A stretch of 64,000 nucleotides of DNA, taken from contig NC_089428.1 in the NCBI RefSeq assembly GCF_013426205.1, forward strand, positions 2,046,001-2,110,000, given 5' to 3'. Numbering within the stretch: the stretch's first letter is position 1; each line of letters starts with the position of its first letter. Positions 35,421-44,587 of this stretch are shown piece after piece. The notes beneath the pieces are model-generated. The model was not told the origin of the DNA, made no database searches, and saw nothing but the letters and a program-made list of their open reading frames with translations. The DNA is from Metarhizium brunneum. Its lineage: Eukaryota > Ascomycota > Sordariomycetes > Hypocreales > Clavicipitaceae. Made by a program: the position numbers and the translations under genes.

Positions 35421-36317
35421 CCCTTTTAGAAGAGGTAAAACCGCTAATATAAATTTATTAAGCAGCTTTACTCTTAGTATTACTAGCCTTATTAGGCCTT
35501 TTTATAGCTAGTATAATAGCCTTTTTAAAGCTATACTTTAGCTTTATATTTCTAAAAGCCTTTTTTTTTATATTTTTAATAATTTTATTATTTTTTTTAA
35601 TTTTTATTAGGTTAAGATTTTTAGCTTTATAATAGCTATCCCTTTTATTATAAAAAGCTTTTAATCTAATATTAATTATATTACCCTTTAAGTCTTATTA
35701 GCTTTTAACCCCTAAAAGTTATAATAAGTAATTTACTTATATTAGGCTTTATATTAGGTAGCTTAGCACCTTTGCCTATATTATTATTATTTATAAATAG
35801 CTATAGTAGATATTAGTAAGTAAGCAGTTATAGTACTTATAGGAGATATATATATATAGGGGTAATAACTTATAATTAGTTATTTATAATAGGGTTTTAA
35901 TAGTAAAAAAGGCAGATAACTTAGATAAAAAGGAACAGGACTAACTTAGAATATAGGCGAGAGCAAACTATATAAATATATTATATATATAAGTATTTTA
36001 GGTTTTTAGTATAACTTAGCGTGAGTTATAAGTATAAAGTTAATAGGTTTACGCTATAATATATAAGGTTTGCCTTTATAATAATAGTAGCTAAGGCTAT
36101 TATAAAATAGCCTTAGCTAGCAGCCGCGGCGCGGTACTAATTACGCTAGTATATTTAACATGTTATAATATATATATAAATAGTTTACTTTTCTAGTTTC
36201 CTACTATTCTTAGCCTAATATAACCTAGGTATTATTTTAGATTTTACGCTTATATAATACCTATATTATATATATAATTTTATTTGATTATAGAGCAAAT
36301 TAACCATAAATTAATAT
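35421..36317 (-). repeat. repeat family R, copy R1
   Basis: About 0.9 kb, the reverse complement of R3 (60244-61113) and of the split copy R2, at high similarity with transition differences. It contains both target sites later used in R2 in uninterrupted form: cttag at 36209-36213 (reverse of ctaag) and attac at 36140-36144 (reverse of gtaat). Its left end (plus-strand view) carries the complement of a short Lys-rich coding-like tail that is best seen in R3. Confidence 0.75.
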
Positions 36318-37249
36318 CTTTTTTTTTAATTATAAATACCCTTTAATACTACTAGAAGCTTAAAGCTATTACTAGCTATTACTTACTTTTATATATATTA
36401 AAAGTCTTAAAATTATAAATATATATTAGAAAATTGTCAAGGAAAATAGCGTAGAAAAATAAATAGGCCTTATTGTTGCCCTAATACTAATTATAATCGC
36501 TTATTAACCCTAAGTAGTACACTAAATAAAGCTAGTATTAGGTAAGTATATACACCTAATATTATATTTCTTTTAGGCCTTTTACCAGGGCTTATATATT
36601 AAGGTTTTCTTAATTAAATTAAACTTTTTTCTTATAAAAGGATATTCTTATAGGAGATTTTACTAACGTAACATTTCTGTTATCTCCATATTTAACTGTT
36701 ACACAAGTTATGCAACATGTCTGGTGGGTCATAATATGACCGGCCCATTTCACGCCCGCCAGCTGCATATGCCCAGGAAAAACCAGATATATCGATGGAG
36801 TCTTACCTGGTCTTAATTTAACAGCTTGCAAGCCAGCTTGTTCCCGTTTTGTTCGGGTTGTGGGGGGATTATTATTCGGGTGCCTAACGTCCGGTACCAC
36901 CAGCAACATTATGCACTTCAGCTCTCCGAAACTTTGTGACAAAGCACCGGGGCCTGGCCATGCAATAGGCCTCTGTATGTTCCACGGAGAAGAAGGTGGT
37001 CTGGACTCTGACGGGTCATGAAGAAACATCTCGCTTCGTCCCTGGCGTTACACCCCGGTTGTAGTATATGCCGAACAATTAGCAATACGTTGAATAAATC
37101 TTCAAGACCTCACCAGCGTATCAAATACATCCATATAAAGTGGTAGAGGGCCGCAGAACCAGCTCAAAGCTCTTCATGGCAACAACAAGACGCTGTTTTA
37201 CACTTGACACTTGGCTATTTCTTCTGCTTCATTCTTTTGGGTCTTGATT
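36318..37249. other. intergenic, AT-rich then normal composition
   Basis: AT-rich relic sequence runs to about 36650, then about 600 bp of ordinary composition forms the upstream region of the subtilase-like gene. No other gene seen. Confidence 0.4.
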
Positions 37250-38506
37250 ATGGGCGTCATGATGCGTCTACGTAGCCTCGCCCGTTCATGGGTTCTCGTA
37301 GCATCGTCTTTAGCTGCCGACGTTGGGCAACAGGGCAGCAGCACGGGCGATGTCGGTTCTGGACTGTATGTTCTTGAGTCGGATGAAGCCGAGTTAACAG
37401 CACTAGCCAACACTCTTCAGCAGGGCCAAGGTATCATCCGCCACAAATACAACTCATCCGTGTTTCGGGGTCTGGTGTTCCAAATACCCAATGCCACTCG
37501 TGCCGAGGAGTTTCACGCTGAGCTTCAGAAGAAGGGTTTCGCCAGGAGGACCTGGTCTGTGACGACGAGCCCGGAGCCCGCTGCCGATGATGAGCAGCCT
37601 GGCACCCAGCAAAAGGACGAGAGGATACGCCGTGCCGCGAAGCGAGAAGACTCCAAAGTCCGCTGGACGCACTTGATGACAACTATAGACAAGCTTCATG
37701 AGAAGGGATATCTGGGACACGGCGTCGGAATAGCCGTGATTGACGCGGGCGTAGGTTTGCCATGCTGATCCCCGCCCGTTCCGGAACCAAATAGCTCACG
37801 TACTGGATAGGTAGACCATCAGCATCCGGCCCTGGGCGCGAGCACCGGCATCTACGCGCTTGTTGACGAGGCGCGCGGTACCTGGGATGCCGCCGTCCTC
37901 AACAGCGTCATCATAGGAACCGGCAAGCCGCAGATCGAGAGCCCGAGCAGCTTCGTCAGCGTGGCTCAACAAGGCAGTCGTCTCGTCCGCGCCTCGGAAG
38001 CCGCGGGTGCCATCACCCTCGTCGTCACCCCGACGAGCCTGGCCTTCAACGATACCGCCCACCGCGTCCCTTCAGTCAGCTTTCGTATTCAAAATCAGGC
38101 CAAGACCACAGTCCAATACCAACTATCCCCCATCTCAGCCCTGACCCTATCCACCCTGGGTCAAGATAATCGCCGCGCCTCTGGCCAGGCTGTCCAAGCC
38201 CCGGCCAAGGTCCAGTTTAGCGAGAGCGGCATCACACTCGGTCCGGGAGAGTTTGCTACCATTGATGTCTCCGCGTCTGATCCCGAGGGCCTGGATGTGA
38301 AGCGCCTACCCCTATGGTCTGGCTGGATTGGCATTCAGGGCTCCGACGGCACCCGCCAGACCTTGCCGTATCTAGGTCTTGCAGGGGCTCACCTGAAGTC
38401 GAAGTCTACGCTGCTCGCCTGTGCATCTGCCGGGATTCCGCGGCGGATGCAACAGTCCCGGCGCGGCTCAACCTCACCAGAACGTGCGTCCCCACGGCTT
38501 CGTTGA
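37250..38506 (+). CDS. subtilase (S8)-like protein lacking its catalytic core
   Basis: Exons 37250-37750 and 37811-38506 (intron gtaggt...tag, 60 bp, phase 0) give an uninterrupted 398 aa frame. It opens with a signal-like hydrophobic segment. Then come an I9-type propeptide (GLYVLESDEAE, HKYNSSVFRGLVFQIPN) and the start of a peptidase S8 domain ending in the Asp motif GIAVIDAGVDHQHPALGA. It then jumps directly to GIYALVDEARGTWDAAVL, which in full-length relatives follows the Ser motif. A Fn3-like C-terminal domain comes next (VPSVSFRIQNQAKTTVQY, LWSGWIGIQGSDGT). The His (GHGTH) and Ser (GTSMA) motifs are therefore absent, so no peptidase activity is expected. The last 35 residues look out of frame. 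Probably a pseudogene with an internal deletion, but the intact frame leaves an inhibitor-like or decoy product possible. Confidence 0.7.
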
Positions 38507-38699
38507 CAGAGGTTAGGGGCCTCCAAGCTCTGGGACGGATTACCAGCTCTCTTCAGTATCATGTCTGTATTTGCTGGACTCGGGGCCACTCTTTCCTAGC
38601 TTTATTTTTTCACCGAGTAACTAGACGTCTCAAATAAAGTTGATGCCTTGAATATAATGCTCACTGTTAAGAGAACCTGTGTACGTCCTATCCTCAGCC

Positions 38700-39062
38700 A
38701 ATTTAGGAAAACCTCCAAGAAATATTAGGGGGTAGTGTTTCTGGGAGTTGTGGGCAGATAAAACGAAGGCCAAGTGTGGATGGCTCACGTATTGAGTTTA
38801 TCAGGCGATAGTTAGAGGTTTCAAGGGCCCGAGGCTCCGAGAGCCGTGATATAACATATTTGATTTTTCTAGGGTTTCGAGTTAGGGATAGGGTGAGGGC
38901 CATCACATGGGTCCGCAGGGGCTTTAACAGGGTATAAAAAGGTACAGGTCAATTTCCCGAGTTTTCAGGGCTTCCATCTTAGACCTTTAGACATTGGTAA
39001 TATTATTATTTTGCACTATCAATATCTTTTATTCCACTGCGAAAATTGCTGTTGATAACTCA
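38700..39062 (-). repeat. LTR-like repeat family L, copy 2 (inverted, partial)
   Basis: The reverse complement matches 32945-33300. Shared blocks include aacagcaattttcgca and tcgaaaccctagaaa, with scattered transitions. The TGTGAC terminus is missing on this copy. Confidence 0.6.
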
Positions 39063-39110
39063 TTATCACTCGAGGTCCGTTTTTGTGAAATTCGACAACC
39101 TGCCGACAAA

Positions 39111-39204
39111 TCTCTTTAGATGCGGAAGAGCTCGTGGAGACTCGCTTATCAAAGAAGACTGTATGTCAAAACAGTCTCCGCGAGCTATTCCGCATCTAAA
39201 GAGA
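39111..39204. repeat. long inverted repeat (hairpin), 32 bp arms
   Basis: The arms 39111-39142 and 39173-39204 are complementary at 30 of 32 positions, with a 30 bp loop between them. It could be a small foldback element or the remnant of a palindromic insertion. The nearest gene is the small secreted protein at 39349-39618, which runs toward it. Confidence 0.85.
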
Positions 39205-39348
39205 TAGTATTTGGTCTAGTGCTTCAATACGCCTCCGTATTACTCCATACAAATTGTAATAGTTCATATAATTTATTTGCTCAATAGCTACGCCGGTAGT
39301 ACTGACAACCCGCTATAGTCCGCTGAGCTTAAACTCCGTCGGAGAACT

Positions 39349-39618
39349 CTATATAACGGCCAAGCTAACATTTACACCCCATGTTGACGACTTGCTAGTA
39401 TTAAAGATTGCTTTAGTTTTTGTTGGCCAAGCACAGATTACCCCACCAAACGGTGGTGGTACCAGACAGTAATACCCTGGGCAGCATACCTGGGGGGCGT
39501 CGTCCGTGAGACATGATTCACCACCGTTTGGGCACATGGGTGCCTCAGCAAGATGCTGATTTTGTGGTTCTGCCAGGCCGAGGCCAGCAAGGATCGAGAT
39601 CAGAATTAGGAACCTCAT
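39349..39618 (-). CDS. small secreted six-cysteine (knottin-like) protein
   Basis: A single-exon frame of 89 aa with a signal peptide (MRFLILISILAGLGLA). The mature region has cysteines in the order C-6-C-8-CC-4-C-10-C, the inhibitor cystine knot arrangement (GESCLTDDAPQVCCPGYYC visible). It ends in a short Ser/Thr/Val tail without cysteines. No family name can be given. Small Cys-rich secreted proteins next to repeat-rich DNA are common effector candidates in plant- or insect-associated fungi, but function here is unknown. No intron donor fits within the frame. Confidence 0.65.
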   Translation of the reverse strand: MRFLILISILAGLGLAEPQNQHLAEAPMCPNGGESCLTDDAPQVCCPGYYCLVPPPFGGVICAWPTKTKAIFNTSKSSTWGVNVSLAVI

Positions 39619-40746
39619 GTTTGTGATGACGACGTGATTTTTTGAAACGTAGGCAGAGGGTGATAGTAAGTGAACATTTGAGTAAAGATTCCTCAGGAGG
39701 TTAACTTGAGTTGAGCAATGCCTGCGCTTGGACAGAAATGCCTCCAGACTTTGATACTTCTCTGAAATTGAGCTTTGGACACGCTAAGATGGCCGCTTTG
39801 CGCCGGCACATGGTCTGACAGGAAGCCCGATCTACTCTGTACAAATTACAAGCTGAAGATGCATATCTTGAACAGACTTGCTAATCGGGCCTTTCAGCTT
39901 CTTCGTGACACAATCTAGTAATAACAGCCGATGATTGGTTCTAAACGTCGGAATTGGGTGGTAGGGTGAATCTTTACGTTATATTGGTTTACTTAGCGGC
40001 TGAGATTGGTGTGCATGAGACTTTGACTGCGTGATAAAAGATGACGGATGGTAGAACTCACAGTAGCGATGAACATGCGTCGTCCTTTGGGTAGACACGG
40101 CCCGCACTTGATGACAATAGACAGAAAGCACGCGAGTCAGAGCATGTACAAGTCACTGTGATAGCTGACATGGAACTCGAAGCATTCACTGGCTGGAGAG
40201 AACACTGACAAGTTGGAATGTGGGATAAACTTGGTCGCACATAGGCAAGGTAGCTGTTAGAAAGGCACCCATCCCCTAGACATATTCCGGAGGGAAGTGC
40301 GTCAAAATAAAATCAGGCAGCGAGATTAAAACATAACTTGCTCAAAGTACTCCGTAGCTGCCTAGCAATCGTTTACCCAGCGTCGGCAATTAAATAAATC
40401 TCAACGAGAGTCAAATACGTTATTACAACACAATGGGCCTGGTCGGCATCCGTTTGGTGCTTGTCACCACGGCGCGGAAATCTCAATCCAAATCTTACTT
40501 CAAAGATGATACCCGGCGCACATTGAGCTGGATTTAATGAATTTTTCCAACTAGTTATATACAAAAAATTGGCGTGTGGATTGTTACTTGGGGAGGAAAA
40601 GTAATGGCTTGATAGGTATAAATCCACAACAGCGCCAGTAGATTTATCGCTGTCGAGCCAGGGATGGCATCCGTTGCCATATGCATGTCATGCTTTGAAG
40701 TTCATGCTTACGGAGTACTCAAACGCGTCACAAGCGTATCGGCATG
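39619..40746. other. intergenic, no gene recognised
   Basis: Promoter side of the small secreted gene followed by about 1 kb of unassigned sequence with short frames only. Confidence 0.4.
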
Positions 40747-41954
40747 TCAGTTCAAGGAGGCTTTCAAACTTTGCCCATGGGTGCCATCCGGTGGCGAGAA
40801 CACGCGCAGATGTGTACGGAGTAACAGCCCAAGGCAACGACGTAGGACAAGCCAGAAAATAGAATCAGGCCCAACCAACCGCTGCTCTCTTGGCCACCCC
40901 CCAGCAAGGCGTCTCCGATGGGTACACTGGTCAAGGCGCCAAAGCTCGCAAGCATCTGCGCCGTGCAAAAATAACCGCCCGTACTCTTGCGGAGCACAAA
41001 ATTGGCCAATACACACGGGCGCCAGTCCAAGGTTGCTCCCGCTTGCGAAGCCAAACAGGACGCAAAAAGCAGTAATAGTCGCTCTCGAGAAACCAGGCGG
41101 TAGCCAAAGCCCCAGCAAGGTGGCAACACAGAGCGAGATTGTCAAGATGATAACGTTGAAGCGCCCCATCTTGTCTGCGAGAAAGCCCCGCAGAAATCTA
41201 CCAAAGACGGAGCCTGCGTTGAGCAAAGACAAAACCGTGAAGTTTTCTGAAGTCTTGAATCCGTGTGCCATTGCGTATGAGACGATGTAGGTCAGCGGCA
41301 CAAAGAGCCCGAATTCCATGAAGATGATGCCCAGCGCCGACAGATCATATCTCTTGTCCCATCCACACAGAGTTCCTCTTGCCATTGGCTCCGCCATCAG
41401 GTCCGTTGACCCGGGGTGCAAGACGGGTGCGGATAAAGATGTTGGCAAGGGCGCAGAGCCCGCCAAGAACAGAATACGTCAACATGATCTGATAACAGGC
41501 TACAAGAAAATACCGTTAGACGCCCCTGCATGAAAAGTGTCTGCACCAGACACCAAGAAGCACCGTGGCTGCAAGGGGCACGTACTCGTTGAGATGCTCA
41601 GCAACATCAGACTGGCCACAACACACAAGCTGCCCGCCGCCAGGAGAAGTCTTACCCCTTGCCGATCAAATACAGGCCCGGCCTGGACGCCGACAAAAAA
41701 GACCAGAAACAGGCACAGGTTGAAGATCCAGCCAACCTGGGAGTTGCTTTAGTCTTTTAGCTGGTGCGCCTTGAAGTACGACTCAAACACGGCCGCGGTG
41801 TTGAGGGCAATACAACCAGCCACGCCTGGAACCCGCCATCAGGGAACGAGACTTGAACCTCGCGCTCGGCTGAGACCAAATTGGCATTCCGAGGGGCCGA
41901 GACGGCGATATCTCGTTGCGGTGTGGATGGCTTTTCGCCGTGGTTGGTCGTCAT
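40747..41954 (-). pseudogene. MFS monocarboxylate-type transporter, frameshifted
   Basis: The N-terminus starts at 41954 (MTTNHGEKPS) and reaches the family's TM1 segment FPDGGFQAWLVV. The frame then shifts: CIALNTAAVFESYFKAHQL follows in another frame, then QVGWIFNLCLFLVFFVGVQA and LLLAAGSLCVVASLMLL. The C-terminal half (frame from 41466) contains SALGIIFMEFGLFVPLTYIV and GRFLRGFLADKMGRFNVI, then GFASGSNLGLAPVCIGQF. It shifts once more at a T-run near 41000 into YFCTAQMLASFGALTSVPIG. At least two frame changes and in-frame stops make it non-functional. Intact relatives are 12-TM plasma-membrane transporters. Confidence 0.7.
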
Positions 41955-43017
41955 GGCCCCTGCTCATGGCAACTCGTGGTCTTGAACCCATGGTCCTGGG
42001 GGCTGAGGCGGTTTTTGTCGCAGGTGTCCTCTGCTTGTTGCGGTCAATAGACATGTGAAGCCCCCAGCGGCTTGGAGTAGGTTCAATATCGTCTGGTGGT
42101 GTGTCGCGTGGTTTCAAGGGATGGGCTCAAGAGGGCGCGGGCGCGAGGTGAGTTGGCACAAGGCAAAATGCATGTGTAGCTAGAATAGAGGAAGGAAAGA
42201 ATATCCAACCATAGTTGACATTATCCCTTGCATTTTGCTCGGCCAAATTGGCGGTCCAGGGTCCGACTAAAATTTTAATTGACCGCACATGCAAACAAGG
42301 AAGCGGGGACGATGCGCACCCTATTTCGGTGGCTTCGGGACCAGGCGCCGAGATGTAAAAGCTCCACGGGTGTACCCGGCGTGGCTGGCTCCAAGAAACG
42401 CTCAACTAAACGAGCCCCCACGCATAAATGTAATTCTTTGCCCTATTTCGGATATTGGATTAAGAAATTGCGCAGGGCGCGGTTAGCCCGCCGATATACA
42501 GTACGTCCAGGTAATTCCAAGTTTAGCCCTATTTTAGACTAAAATCGTTTTTTAAGCACTTATAATTATATAATATTATATTATATTGCTTTATAATAAG
42601 AGGAAAAATTATAATATAATACTACTTTTTATTAATTGGCTTTATACTATTTTTCTTAATTTTTCGTCTTAATTTTTTTTAGCTTATAAAATATCTAAAA
42701 ACCATATTATACTAAAATTCGAATTATAATATAATTATAATATATTATACTAAATTATATTATACTAATTTTCACTAAAAACTATAAAACTTTACTACTT
42801 TTATAGCTCTAATTCCAATTGTATTACAATTCGAATTTTAGTATAATATAATTTGTAGCTATTTTATAAGCTTAAATTAGCTAATAATATTAGTAAGCTA
42901 AAATAGGGCCAAATTTGCTTCCTAATACTAATATTAATAAGTATAGATTAGCTAGCCTAATTAGGCTAATAACAGGAATTAAAAAAAGCTAGGAAAATAT
43001 TAAAAGGCGATTTATAA
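41955..43017. other. intergenic; composition drops to AT-rich after about 42540
   Basis: The first 580 bp are ordinary. From 42540 the sequence becomes mostly A and T, marking the edge of the RIP-affected block. No gene seen. Confidence 0.5.
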
Positions 43018-43230
43018 TATTACGACCCAGCCGCAGGCTGCAGTGTAGGTCACAAGAGTAGGCCAAGCTGCATAAGCTACGTGGCAGCACAAGCAGGAGG
43101 GACCACAAAATAATAGTTAGTATAAGCTACTAGTAAAAAGGTACTTACTATATATAAAGTAAGTAATATAAGTAATTATAATAAAACTAATATAAGTAAT
43201 ATTATTACTTATATCTAGAATAAATAATTA
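43018..43230 (+). repeat. truncated, diverged LTR of the chromovirus family
   Basis: It begins tattacgacccag, matching the LTR start of elements A and B (tgttacgaccc) with one G-to-A change. Similarity to the first 100-200 bp of the 446 bp LTR is clear (cgacccag, gtaggtcacaag, gctgcataagc) and then fades. Confidence 0.6.
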
Positions 43231-43235
43231 TTATA

Positions 43236-43343
43236 ATATTAGTTTGTGGTTAATTCGCTCTATAATTAAATAAAATTATATATATAATATAAGTATTATA
43301 TAAGCATAAAATCTAAAATAATATTAGGCTATATTAGGCTAAG
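43236..43343 (+). repeat. repeat R2, first segment, ending in target duplication ctaag
   Basis: Matches the first part of R3 (from 60244). It ends with ctaag (43339-43343), which is duplicated at 51199-51203 on the far side of element A. Confidence 0.85.
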
Positions 43344-43789
43344 TGTAACGGCTAAGGTTCCCAAGGGATAAACTAGTCGTAGTTTATGTTGGCAGAGCCA
43401 CTAGGGCAGTCAATCTGAGCAGTTGGGTGTTACGTTGGTAATAGGTCGTAGACCGTAACCAGGTGATCAGAGTCAAAGAGTTGTAAGCAAAGCTTATTTA
43501 ATGTAATGATCGGTGTTAAAAGCTAAGGAGCTAGAGTCTATCTATGAAGCGAATTTGGGGGTCCCTATATACTACAGCGTTCACCCGTTATTCACTAAAG
43601 TCCTGGTAAACTATGGTTACATGCGTGCTATTGGTTCGTCTGGAGTTTACTGAACAGTCAGTGAACTCTCCCCTATTAGCGGCCCGTTCCGACCATTAAT
43701 CCGTCACCCGCTGTGCTTGCGCCGTCCCGTGGCTTATGCAGCCGGCCTAACCTGCGACCTACGCTGTAGCTTGTGACTGGGTCGTAACA
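43344..43789 (-). repeat. 3' LTR of element A
   Basis: 446 bp, the counterpart of 50753-51198, starting TGTAACGGCTAAGG and ending GGTCGTAACA on the plus strand. On the coding (minus) strand it begins TGTTACGACCC. Confidence 0.95.
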
Positions 43790-43794
43790 CGATG

Positions 43795-43805
43795 TCCCCT
43801 CTCCC
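43795..43805 (-). promoter_or_regulatory. polypurine tract of element A
   Basis: On the minus strand this is GGGAGAGGGGA, five bases upstream of the 3' LTR, which is where the plus-strand primer of an LTR element lies. Confidence 0.7.
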
Positions 43806-43838
43806 ATGGTCTTGCCCTTAAGACCTAAGCCTTGTTTC

Positions 43839-43846
43839 ATAAATAG
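43839..43846 (+). promoter_or_regulatory. TATA-like box before the antisense gene
   Basis: The sequence ATAAATAG lies about 65 bp upstream of the ATG at 43912, on the strand opposite gag-pol. Suggestive only. Confidence 0.35.
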
Positions 43847-43911
43847 TCTTGTTCGCCCTTTCTTCTGTTGGTTATAAGTGTTCTGCTTCCTTGTAATATC
43901 CTTCCTTTACT

Positions 43912-44587
43912 ATGTTTAACCGTGTGGATAAACCTAAGAGATCTTGTTCTACCACTAATCGCGTTGTGACCGCCGCCTTTATTCGTGAACAGGGTTTTGA
44001 GGTATCGCCTTGTAGTTGTTGTTTTGAAAAGAAGAGTTCTTGTTGGGTTGTTAAGAGCATTGGTTGTTGTGCTCTTTGTTATTCTCTGGGTCGTTCTTGT
44101 GATAGTTCTTGCACTCCTATGGCGAACTGTACGTGCGGGGTTTTCCTGCTGTAGTGTGTACTGCTGACGTGTTCTAGTAAACTGTATCACCGAGGAACTT
44201 CGTCGGCTTGAGAAGGAGGAGGAATTGACGGAGGAACTGTTAATTGAGAGGCGTTGTAAGGCTTAGCTGGAAATAGATGAGGCCTTAAATTGTTTGATGC
44301 GTCTTCGGCGCATGCGTTATTATTTACGTGAGAAGGGTCTAGAAATAGCTCGTTGTGACTTCGCTTCTCTGGAGGAGATAGAGGATACGGATCAAAAGAA
44401 GGAGGAGGAGGAGGCTTAGAAGCGTGAATTAGAGCAGGTTTAATGGTAAGAGTCTGAGGCTGTTTAAGATGCTTAAGACTAGGGTGCCTTTGATGTTTTA
44501 GACTGGGGCGCTTTGCTTAGCGCTGAGTCGTAAGCTGCTAGTGATACTGCTATAGCAGGTGCTGGTAATTCTTTAGGTGTTTTGTAG
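43912..44587 (+). pseudogene. antisense accessory gene of the retrotransposon: Cys-rich N-terminus plus coiled coil, RIP-damaged
   Basis: On the strand opposite gag-pol, exon 1 (43912-44128) is open from an ATG and encodes a basic start followed by a cysteine-dense segment (SPCSCCFEKKSSCW, CCALCYSLGRSCDSSC) that looks like a zinc-binding domain. A 49 bp intron (44129-44177) has gtacgt, branch-like ctgac and ctag, and joins phase 1 into exon 2 (44178-44587). Exon 2 is charged and helical (EELRRLEKEEELTEELL, LRRMRYYLREKGLEIAR, ASLEEIEDTDQKKEEEE) and ends in a Gly/Ala/Ser tail. Total 209 codons. Exon 2 has eight in-frame stops, and every one is TAG or TAA explained by one C-to-T change from CAG/CAA. 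The last 38 bp overlap the 3' end of pol tail to tail. I recall similar hypothetical proteins in other fungi, but know no function. Confidence 0.7.

Noticed and set aside
39111..39204. Inverted repeat considered as a CRISPR-like or tRNA structure
   Set aside because: Single unit, no spacer series, and the fold is a plain long hairpin unlike tRNA.
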